The notes beneath the pieces were generated by a model. That model was given only the letters and a program-made list of their open reading frames with translations. It made no database searches and was not told where the DNA came from. Made by a program: the position numbers and the translations under genes. Positions 47,001-59,200 of a stretch of DNA of 64,000 nt are shown piece after piece. Within the stretch, counting starts at the first letter, position 1. Each line of letters begins with the position of its first letter. Source of the DNA: Plecoglossus altivelis (Eukaryota > Chordata > Actinopteri > Osmeriformes > Plecoglossidae); assembly GCA_036571765.1 (NCBI GenBank), contig BROE01000003.1, positions 11,684,223 to 11,748,222 on the forward strand. The letters run 5' to 3'.

Positions 47001-50000
47001 TTGCATCCAACAAGCGAACCATTCATTTTGTACTCAAGATAGTGGCTGTGAATGCAACTTTCACAGAGGCGAACAGACATTTTGTGGAGTCGTAAACACT
47101 TTCTTATATGGTAATTCAGAAGTCGCTCAAAAGCCTTTTGAGAGACAGGATTCTTATTGGAACTGATGCTGATACCTTGTATCGTGTTGTGGGTTTTCTG
47201 TTAGGGTCTGCATCATTTGTATTTGGCTACTGTAACGACGTTTTCAGACTGTTTACGTTCGCTAAAGCATGGGAAATAGGATTTGTTTATATTTAGATTC
47301 ATACAATAATTTAGGGGCGGGTGAATGTTTTGTAAGAGTATTTCTGCGACAGAAACATCAAAAGAGAAAATAGATACTAAGATTGGGCAAGTTAGTTTTG
47401 TTTGTGTTTAAAAGTGTGTACGCGTGCGTGTGTGCATGTGTATGTGTGTGTGGGGTGGAGGTGGGGGGGCACTTTGTACATTTGTGACTACCCTACAGTA
47501 AAATCCTTTTTGTGTCCTTTTGCAGGCACGAGAACTTGCACAGGTCCAGCCCAGAGAACCAGAAGCAGCACGGTTAAAGGGACCAGAGAGACCACAAGAT
47601 CTGATGATACCAGCAAGATCAATGATGGATACAGGCTCTTATCCCTGCCCTGTCTCCAGTCAAGGTCCTAGCCCTCATCTGAGCAGTATGACCAGTTCTA
47701 GTGCCAGCTCTAGTCCAGGTCCTAGTCCCAGGCCTTCTCCCAGCCTCAGTCCAGGCCTTAGTCCCAGCCTTAGTCCAGGCCCTATCCCCAACTCTAGTTC
47801 TGACCTCAGTCCTGACTCAGGTGCTAGCCCTATCGCCAGTCCTTGTTCCAGCCTTAGTCCAGGCTTCAGTGACTGCCCTAGTCCCAGTTCTATTTCCAGC
47901 CCTTGTCTCTGCGATGTCAGTGACGGAGTTGACATGGCCTGCTCTGATTTGCTGTCACTGAGAAGTGACTCTGTGTCCCTGTGTGCCAGCGAGATGACCA
48001 TCTCTTCCAGGGTAAGCAAACACAAACACTCTGATGGCGTACAAACCTGCAATCTCCCCCTCCACAAACGCACGTAACGATGGCACACACCCAGACACCT
48101 AACAGTACAAAGAGTTCCTCTTACTTTATCCTGTGTCTTACTCGCTACTTACCTGGTGCTTGACTGGGCCCTTATAAGTGTAGAATCCTTATGTTTTTAA
48201 AGTGAATCATCATAGCTTTCATGGCCTTAACCACAGCCAGAGGATACAGTAGCTGTAAAAGAGCGACGAAGCTCCGGCATAAAAACTCTTCCATTTGGCC
48301 AAGTTGTACCCTTGTAACCGAACAACAGATATTCCCCTCTTAACAAAACGATCATGTCTCACCTAAGAGCTATCAAGTTTCATTATCGTCGAAAAAGGGC
48401 CGCTTTATCTGGAGGTCAGATTGGAATATGGGACCTCTTGGATGAGCACCAGGGCTGTATAGTTGTTTCAGACGCCAGGCTAGACGCTGCAGGAATCATA
48501 ATTCCCTTGACCTTTCCCGACCCCACAAGGCTTTGACAACGAGGGGCATGCTACAGCACAGACGTCGCCTTTTCATGCCTGTCGTCTTCGTCCAAATGGG
48601 TTTTTCATTTCTCAAACAATCATATGTTCGTCGGGCTGAATGGAAGGGCAGATTGCATAAGCTGGGGTTCTCTGGGTGAGATAAGAGCTTTTAACTCCAA
48701 AAGCGTACAACCCTGGTGTGTCCCTACAATGATGTTATCGTCTTCCACTGTCGTTTAGATAAAATAAAAAAAATCTCAGTTGGTGTCCAGAGACGATGAT
48801 TTGAATGTATCTCACTGGAGAGGCCAGGTTGTAGAAATCTCAATTAATATGTTAATGTGTGCAAGACCTTTCATTAGTTACCACAAAACTGATTAACATG
48901 GTGTTCCTTAAAAATGGCGTGGACATTTTGTTTCTATGTTGACATGAATCTCTCGTGATTTGAGAGGATTCATTTTCAATTCAAACTCTGAACCGAGGTG
49001 CATCAATAAAGACAAAATCAAACTTTGCTATTAGGAATTAGAATAATACAATTGTCAACATGTGTCCCATAATGTCTTCTAAGTACTATGATAATGCCCA
49101 CATACTCAGGTTACAGAAAAACAAGTAAAACATAACACATAATTGAACCAAAATATACACAAGTGACTTTAAGAGGCCAATATTATCCTTTTCAATATAG
49201 CTTAGTCATGCCTCAGAGATGTAAACCTCATCATCTCTCATTCAAGGATGTACGGAATTCGTCTTTCTCAGTCTTAATGATCTTTTAGTCCTTCTTTTCC
49301 ATCTCACTAGACTGTTTAGAAACATTTAATTTTCAGACAGAATTATCGAATCATGACTGCGGGGCCAACATTTGATTCTAGAACAATAATTAAAGGGAAG
49401 CACCAGCCTCATGGGTTCTCATGCCTTTATAATAAATCTTTCATCGCCGGGGGTGTTCCCTATGTAAATCCCTTAGAAATGGAAATTTGGCTACAAAGAC
49501 TATTAGATTACATGAAGCCCACTGACTAGTACAACACCTTTCTTGATTATATATCTAAAAATTGCCTTTTTATGCATTAGTGTGGTTATTAAACCTAATC
49601 AAAAGAGTTGAAAATGTTATGATAGACACAATTACATATAACATCGATCGGATGATGAAAGGTTTGTGTTTTTAGGCTTTTAATGAAACACTTTTAATGA
49701 AACACAAAGACAGTTTTTTTTTGTCCTCGGAACCTTTCTTGTCTGCTTTTCCTCAATGCAATTCAACAGGGACATAAAATAGATGGGATCATGATAGTCA
49801 AGGTGTTCTACCTTGTATTGATAATGAGAGATTATTACAGTCTCGGCCTTTAATGATGTCAGTGACCCTTGTGTTTCCCTGTTTTCCCACAGTCCACCCC
49901 ATCTTGGTGCATTTTAGGGGTTAGTCAATATCTTTACAGTAATACATGTTTTGGCTGTTTAGTATTCTGAAACCCAATCAAAGTATGGGTCTATCAGACC

Positions 50001-53000
50001 TGTGAACATTGGGTAAGTAACATAACACCAGAGTTAAAAAGCTGCAAATGGTCTCTGAAAATGGACATGTTCACTAAAGGGGATAATATTTAGACCAAAT
50101 TCAATTGCTAGACAGTTTTCAAAACATGACTTTCCCTTTTCACAACTTTGGACAAATTCACCTCTCTGTTTCTTGCATAATCATAAATCTCTCTCCTCTC
50201 TCCATCATGGTTATGTACTGTTTTTTAACTGAATGCTGGCTTATCAGCCAGGTTGTAGGATTTCGTTGCTACTGGTTTTACAGAATGACCCATGAACATG
50301 ACCAATTAGGACAGCAATTGAAATACAAAAGGGCCAATCCTGAACTGCGGAAAGATTGGATACTCCCCCTCCTCTCACCACAAGCACCAGTACCACCCCA
50401 CCCCTTGCAGCCTCCGCTTTGTAGCTGTCAGGGGATCCAAAGGGCTCTTATTGTGTTGGAAGCGAGGAAGGAGAAAGAGATGGGGAGTGCGAAGCGCTCG
50501 TGTTTTGACAGGATGAACAGATAGAGGAGTGGAGGAGCAGGGGCAGGCTGGGAAAAGGCTTTGTTATGCTAAGAGCTGGCCACTTTGTTCAAGGGGGAAG
50601 AGGAGCCCATTCATGTCGCGTCAACACAGAGAAAAGTTGATTTTATTATCTGGTCACCCCCCCTGTGTTGGGCGGTGAAAGGGACCGGAATGGCAGTGTG
50701 GATGTTGAAGAGAGGGCTAGAGAGGTCATATTCGATGGGCTACTTCCACATTCTTGCATTTGGTTGAATATCTTCTACTTTCTTAGAGGCTCGATCTTGT
50801 GATGGTTAGACAATAAATCACTTTGAATAAAGAGTCAATGCATTTCAGACAATCCAACGTTCCCAATTAGATTTCAAGTGTTTTCAAGTTTCCCACAAAG
50901 CAAACTCTTCCAACTGCTATGGCTTTAAAGTCTTAGCAGCAGAATCTTTTCATTGGAATATTTGCTCATTATTTTACCAACAATCAACATGAGCATTTAA
51001 AAGCTTTACCTTTCATTCAACTTTGAAATTCTGAACACAAACAAATTCCTCCAGGTACAAATGTGTGCCCGATTGTGTTTTTTTTTGCGTGCTTGCGTGT
51101 TTCTTAGATGACTAATTATAAAATAGAGGCACCCTCCTTCACTCTCTACAGGGGTACATCGTCTCTGCTCAAACAAAGCAGTGCGCCTGAGTACATTTCA
51201 CACAGAGAGCAAGTGTCCATCAGAACAATAGTGGTTTCTACCACAGTGCTCTCTCACTGTGGAGTAAACGTTTCTTGTGTACTGTATGTGTGTGTTCTAT
51301 TGCATTGAATGAGTTCATTTGAGTGCCTGACTGCCGTTTGGAATTGTACAGGATAAATCATGCCTGAAAGCAAAATCCCAGCCAAACTAATGTGTGTCAT
51401 CAATCCATTTTGTTGGTTTTACTGAAGGAAATCACGCTAAATGCTAATCGCAAACGAGGGGTGCTTGAGGTGCAGGAATTGGGAGCTGATCAGTGAAATA
51501 GAAACATTAAACAGATTTATTCATGCATAGTCTGTATGGGAAAAGGAAGGAATGAAATTGTCAAATCAAGTCTCCTCTCACTAATAATAAGACCTTTACA
51601 GTCTGCTGATCTGACAATGAAAGTTAAATAAAGATGTCAGTTTGGAGATGAAAGGAGCTTCATCTCTACAGTCTTCTAAAGTGTGTTTTAGGGGACCTTT
51701 GAGAATTCAAACCATCTTTTCAGGATTTTAATGGATTCGTTATGTATTCGCCCTGAATCTCTCCCTCTGGGACATTCACCACCAGTCTCAACCACCACCA
51801 GTCTTCAGACTTATATAATCAATCTTAACATGAACACATAGGCACATGTACATCATAAATATCTCACAACTGTGGAAGCAAAGAGTGTACAATGTATTGT
51901 TGGCCAAAGTATGGCGATTGGGATTTGATTTGTTGAGCCGTATGATTGGTTATTCATAGTTGATTTCAATGCTAACAATGAGTCATTATGTGTTGTAGGG
52001 TTATAGAGAGCAGCAGGGCCAAGAGGAAGATACGAGAAGTGTTGCTGCATCCTCTGTCATGGTGGGTAAAACTTACTCCATCCGCACAGATCTACCCAAA
52101 GATATCTACATACAGTTTAGCTGCTTATCAGTTTGAAACAGTTGATTGTGTGTGGAGATGATAGCATCCCTACACCCAGAATATGTTAGTAAGACATGGG
52201 AGAGCTGTCAGTAGCTAAACATCCCAGGATGAAATAGAGACTCACCCTCCCCCCCCCAAAACCCACCACTCCTCGACGCCGTTCCCATGGCGATATCCCA
52301 TAATTGTAGCCATCCTCCGGCGTGGCAGGACACAGAGCCGTTTGCTGATTGGCTGTGACAGCCTCCTACGGTAGTGGCTGACTGGAGGCAGCGGGGGCTT
52401 GAGAGGAACTGGCGGGGGAACCGGCAGGAGACCTCCTATGCCTTAACAACAGGGGAGGAGTGGAGTGTAGAGGGAGAAAGCGTGGGGGAGAGTGTGAGTG
52501 GTGGGTGGGGACTGGAGTACGCCAGGGAAGAAGGAGAGAGAGGGGATTAGGAAAGAGAGAGACTGAGAGCGAGAAACTGAGAGACAGTAGGAGTAGGAGA
52601 GCGTACAATGACACTGAAGGGAAAACTACTGGGCAACAGTATGTGGTGACCCTCTCTGCTGGTAGAAGAATAGTATACAGACATACCTAGTCCAAGTGTT
52701 GGCTACTTCACATTATGAGCAAATCGTTTCTTTAGTGACCTTAAGTTCATAACAAACCTGTCTCCTAATTTCTTTTCTTGTGCTTTGGAATTGTGAAGGC
52801 TTCTCCAGTTACAGTCATTATCTACCTCCTTCACCCATCTCTCTACTGGATCTTGTATTTACTTTTACATTCTCTTGGTGATTCATTTGGGTCCACCTCC
52901 TCCTGACTTCTCAACTGACTAGCTAATTGTTTTAGATAAACAGAGACTAGATATACATCCTCCAGTAAAAGCAACAGAGGCTAAGCTTTTCCTCCTACAT

Positions 53001-56000
53001 TGTTCCAACGCCAATAGCGCAACACACAAACAGGAACACATCGTTTAGCTATTTATGGAGTTGTATATTTCAACCCCCCCTCCCCAACCCATACTTCTTT
53101 ATCTTTCCCTCTCCCTCTCCCTGACTCCCCCTCTGTAAGACTACAACACCCACACTCCCCACAGTGTGTGTTGTCAGGCTGAAGGACAGGCTCCCTGTGC
53201 GGTCGAGTGTTTTATAATTAACACAGAGCCGACACCTGAGCTTGCGTAAACAGGTGAGCTCTGTGGATGTCCTGGCAGGCCACTGATTAAACCTGGGCGG
53301 CGTTCACAGGGCCCTGCTGGTCAATAAACACCACTAATGGCATCCGAACCCCTGCCCGTGAACCTGGTGGCCCGGAGGCTTGGCTAGAGGACATCCAAGA
53401 AAGGACAGGGAGATATGCTAACTGCTAGGTCAATTAGTGAAAGAAATGCTAACTCACCTTGCAATGCTAACTCAGATGCTAACTTACCTCGCAATAATGA
53501 CTCATCCTGCATTCCTAACTCACCTCATAATGGTAATTTGAGGAGTATTGCATGCCATTGCTGTTAGCATTGCAGTTTAGAGTGTTTTTAAATATATTAT
53601 CAGGTGTAACACATGAATAGGAAATAATATGGAGTAGATAAATACTCAAATACAGATTTTTTCTACCGAATATAAACCTCCTCCCATAGTCGTTTCGCAG
53701 CCTTCCCAGTGAACTGATCCTTATCAAGTTCATTAGTGAGTTTATCTTATCTTCTGAGAATCTTTATCAACTGAAGCAGCCCAGCGACTTGCCACTGATA
53801 ACAGCTTCTCTACTCTGTGAAGATAAATGAGTTGTCTCCCAAATATGTCACCTGTGAAGGAAAGGTTCGAGAAAGATTCAGAGACACAAGACAAGACTTC
53901 AGACTGGACAAGTAATGTGTGTTCGAAATCGATAGCATGTGGTGAAAGTTAGGCATGAAGACCCCTCTGTCTGGTATTGTGAACTTTTCCCTCTGGTGCT
54001 CATAAAAGGAGTTGGAGCAGAACAAGGAAGAGCTTTGTCTGATGTGTATTCTTTTTTCCACTGAAGGCCTGGAAAGGCTTTGAATTAGGACTACACCCCC
54101 CAGGGGCCATGGGGGTTATATCTGCATCGTTCACCTTCACCTCTGTCTCTCTTCCCCACCTAGTCTCTCTTCCACCGAATCCAGATGGAGCCTCTTGAGA
54201 AGGACTGGCTGCGGAGCTGCGTCCTGGGGAACACTGCTGCTCTCCGCCAGCTCCTTAGGCAGGACACCAGTCTGGCCTCCAAGAAGGTAAGGTTTGAACT
54301 GTAGTTCACTAATGAACACATGATGAATTCACTCGCATTGCCGAGTGTCTCACCTTGTTTATAACTGTTTCATTTATCCTTTTTAAATTTAAGTTGGAAT
54401 ATGTTGTATGTAAATTACAACTGTATCAAATTATAAGTAAAAATGATCAAAAAAACACGTAGGCGTGTGCCTCAGGAAATAAAACATAGAACACAATTGA
54501 CCACAACCACCACAAGCTCTTCACTTCTATTGTTAACAGTGAAGTTGCCTACTGAAGTTTCTGGAGGATTTGCCAACTTTCCAGAGTGGCAGAGAGAAGC
54601 CACCAGGGAAGGCCTGTCACTGGTAGTAGTGGCCACCTGTAGCTAACGCTAGGTCAGCACAGCTGGATTAGTATCACCGATCAACACTAGTAGTGATCCA
54701 CACAGGCTGGGATGATTCTTTTTTGCTTTTTTCCCATGAGCCTTTGTCAAAGGAATGTCCCACTGTGGCTTAGCAGGGTGGCATTTTAGCCTTGACTAGT
54801 TTATGCTAAGCTGTGCAGGGATGCACTTATGGTATATTTTACCAAGGTTACACACACACTTACTCAAACAAACACTCTTGTAAGCACTTTTGTATACTAT
54901 ACATTCTCAGTATGAGTGAGACTGGAATACGCTGAATGAAAAGGTATTCTTTGACACGCACGCACGCACACACACAACACACACACACACACGCACGAAC
55001 ACAGTCCCCTCTGGTATAAACATCATCAGATAAAGGAGCTTGTGTTGATGAAGTTGATGGGCATCTACAGAGGTTATTGAGATTGAAAGACAAAAGCTTA
55101 CAGCTAAGGTTATAGCTCCAACGCTTATCGGTCAATCACATTTAGGTCTGAAATGAATTGAACTGTCACAAACAGTCAACCCCACACAGACACAGTTTGT
55201 TGACTCGTAAGCACCTCTTGAGACAGCAGCCCTTTCGTAAAGTGTTTCACCTCCAGGACGGCTTCAGATGACAGAGCTGATAAACCATCCACCTCGTTCT
55301 GAAATTTGATTTGATTTGATAAAGGATCTGATGAAAGCCGCTGGCCCTTCACATTTGGGGACTACCTTATGACACAGTTTTCGTTCTTCCTCAAGTCCCA
55401 GGATTTTCATATTCACAGCAAACAAACATTGTCTACTAGAGATTCATTTTAAGATACAAAATCACAACTGAATTAAGGTCCATGCATAATCCTTGCATAA
55501 TTCTTCCCTCTTTTTCATGGTCAAAAAAGGACTTCATCACTGTAAGTACATAATCTTTGAAATATAAATGTTCTTCCTCTCCTATTAAGTTGTCAGACAT
55601 TCAGAGTATCTGTGTTGACATACTGTAGATGTGTCTGTATATATTGTACTTATATATGCTGTATATACAACACAGAGATCTACCCAAAGTGTTATTAAAT
55701 TACATAAAGGTTTGAGTTAAAAAGTTAATACGTATATTCATTTGTCTAGAAATGTTAAATAGTATTCAAGTGCATTCACACCTAAAATGCATTTTTCTAT
55801 GATATTAGTGACTACACTCTCAGTTCTCAGTTTATCAAACAGATAACACTTTAAACAACTCTCCTATTTCAACGGGTTACTGGTCAATACAATCTCCTGT
55901 CACTGACATTTGATAGAAGACAGCAGATAACAGTTGAGCAGATAACAAAACAATGGTCTTAAGGAAATCAAATGCTTAGACAAACACAACAAACGAGTAG

Positions 56001-56191
56001 TGGGTAATCTTCTTATAGAAATGAATAAAGAGGGGGAGAGGGGGGGAGGCCCCAATTTCATCAGGGGAAGTTGGGATCCTATTAGATTGGATCCATGGTG
56101 GATCAGACCCAAGGTGAGAACGAGAAAGAAGGATTAGATCTCAAACTCCACCAGGATTGAGATAGAAGTCCACCTGATAAACTCCCCGCTG

Positions 56192-56252
<61 letters not shown>

Positions 56253-59200
56253 TACACACACACACACACACATACACACACACACACACACTCACAAACA
56301 CTTCACCCACCTTCCAGAATTGATAACGGGGCAATTGATCTCTAAAGTGTAAGGGAGGTATAATATGAAGGCCTAATGTTGGCTACTAAATATCATAGAA
56401 GACAGTCTGAAGGGCAGGAGATGTAAACCAAATTCCGATTGAATTATGATCATCCTCAAATAACTAGTTCACGTATCCGTACAAACATCTAGCTACTGTG
56501 CACAGTATGTTCACTGTCTTTTTGTCCTACATGCCACCCAGTCTCTCTTGTGGCTTACTTCAATATCCCTTTTCTTGTTTTCTACTAAACCACACTACTT
56601 GATGGGTCATCCTGTCTTATGTATTCTGTAAACCTGGATGTAAACACAGGGGGTGAGTAGCCTGTTTCATTTGTCATTGTTCATCCTTTCTCCTAATCAT
56701 CTTAATAGGCTAGCAGACCAGACAGACCCTTTTTTGCCTCCTTTTTTGTTTTGCCTCAATTAGCTTAGCATTGATAACACACGCGATGCTCTATTACCTC
56801 TGTCTAACTGTCTTGATATTAGTTTTAGAGAGTTGCTAATGTCAAAGGTCGGATGTCTAGCTGGTCTTTGAAACAGGGAATATTAATACAAACGTCTGTT
56901 CATGTAAATGGGATTCACATGGACGTCCAATTTTCTGGCATGTTTATCTACAAAACTACCAAAAAGCGAATGTTGTTTTGCAAGACACGCAGACACTCCC
57001 TTCATGTTTTCTGACAGGTCTTGGTTTTCTGACAGGACCTTACTGCCGACACGGTTCTAAACACTGTCCTACATACACAATGATTCTTTTCATCCCAGAC
57101 AGTATTGGGTTATTTTCCGTCTTTTTTTCTCCCTCTTCAGCCGTCTGTAGTGGTGTAATATAAGTGGTCAGAAACTACGTTGAGACAGAGGATCCATGCT
57201 AATTAGTGTGTCCGGAGATTTTCAGCGCTCTTCCATAGACAAGGTTTAAAGCAGCATATACTATCGGTGGGTGTAATGATATTGTAATTACATGGTAATT
57301 AATATATGAGCAAACAGTCACCCCTCTTTTAGCCTAAAGGCAACTGAATAGCTCCCCGTCATTCCCTAAAGATAAGGGGTACTGATAATATCCGCATGGA
57401 ATGACAGTATTTCCTTCTCCCCAAAATGTTAAGATGAGACTATTTGTCTGTGTTTTGTTGTAACGTCCTGCCTATTTGAAGAGCAATTTTCATCGTGTTA
57501 GATAGGGAATCTGTAGATCTGTAGATAAGTCTGTTAGACAATATGTTGCTGAGGAAACTTAATAATTAGTCTAAATTTGGCTAAATGCTTTGGAGGATAA
57601 ATTTAAAAATTTAGGTTTATTGGTCACATAAAAAGATCTGTAAATCCAGCTGATATGAAAACACTGAAATCTAGATATATTTACTTTTCTAGAACTATGT
57701 TTTTCATTATGTCCACTCTCCATACCCACATATGAAACAACTTGCAGCACACTTTTATTGGAATCCAAAAGCCTTACTTCTCCTGCCACAGTATGGAAAC
57801 CTTATGAAGGTATGGAGACATGTTCAAAACAACCCATATGGCGATACTATGGTAGCCTGTCGTTGAATAGATGCTAAAGAAGGCAGATCTAGGATTTCAC
57901 AAGGCATTCAATGAAAACACGCCTCTATAGACTAACCACTGAGCTTTCTATTCAAGAACCCTGAAAAAAAGATCCATCCATATGGCTTTGCCTAGAAATG
58001 CTCCCTCGGTTTGTGTAGCCCCTCCACGATCTGCATGGAAGCTGCCATGCAGAAGTAACAACATCAATGGTGTAACCCCTCTCTCCACTTGAGAGAATCA
58101 CATTTCTTTTCATGCTTCACTTGATCAAAACGGAAGGAGTGTAATTTACGCCTTATTGATGTTCCTTTCCCTGCTGCTTTGAGTGCGGTAGCGTTAACTC
58201 ATTTTGGGTTGGTGATGTACCACCCACCAAACAGGCAACAGATGCCAGTCGGCTGGGAGAGGGGCGGTTGTTTGGCAATCGCAGGTTTAATGCTGGGTCG
58301 CTGTCAAAGGGTCCCAGGACGCACAAAATGTACCTCCTCCACAAAGGTTGTTGTTTGCAACTCACTGGCCCTTTAAACCTCCCTACAAATACAAAGAAGT
58401 AGCCTAAGTACACTTCACATGTATTCCGTATTCCTGTACGTAACTTTTCATTTGTGATACTGTGATTATACTCATATTAAAAAGCTGTTCTGTGTTTAGG
58501 TTTTCATTTAATTAAAACTTCACTTCACTAGTAAGATTGTAACAGCTAACAAGCATTGTTTCTTGTTTGTCACAGTAGTTGACAAGGTACTGTGGTATTT
58601 TGTCATCTGCAATGGGCTAGCGCATCAGGGTGGCCAAACCAGCCCAACTGAGCGATAGAGGATCTCCCGACAGGCGAGGCAGGGCTTGGTTAGCACCTTC
58701 TAATGAAACCAGCCCTGTTGAAAGCTTGGCAACAGCCCTGCTTCCCTGAGCACAGTGGTCAGTCTGCATTAGCACGAACACCCAGGGGTGCTGCAGTGAC
58801 CAAAATAACTTCCATTAGCAATCAGGAAGACAACACGTTCTTTTCCCTTTTTTCCTCTCTCCCGTCTTCCAAGCAATTGTTCATTCTATGTTTTCTCGCT
58901 CTCGGTTGTTTGCGAAGCGGAAAACACTGTTGATGTGTAATTAAATGGCCGGAAAACAGTGGAAAACAATGTTCTATTTGTTTGATCTAATTCACTGTAC
59001 CGCAACATGAGTAGTGACAGTGTGAGGAGAATAGTGGTACTAGAAAAGAAGGGCTTGACACTGTGTCCTTGTAAAGATTGGGTGGTGAGAGTAAAGGCTG
59101 GGGGGTGATGAAGGTTCGGGGGGTGATGGGTGGAGGGAGGCGGGAGGAGGGTGAAGAAGGGAGGGGTGTTTGTATGGAATGGGTGAGGGTAGATGGGTGG

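Noticed and set aside
47675..48088. 137-residue antisense open frame rich in Leu/Gly
   Set aside because: Mirror of the Ser-Pro repeat exon on the plus strand; periodic repeat composition keeps several frames open.
50105..50524. 139-residue plus-strand open frame
   Set aside because: Intronic, no homologous motif recognised, composition not coding-like.
57604..57800. Possible dispersed repeat (TTTATTGGTCACAT...)
   Set aside because: Resemblance to remembered fish repeats is too weak without a search.
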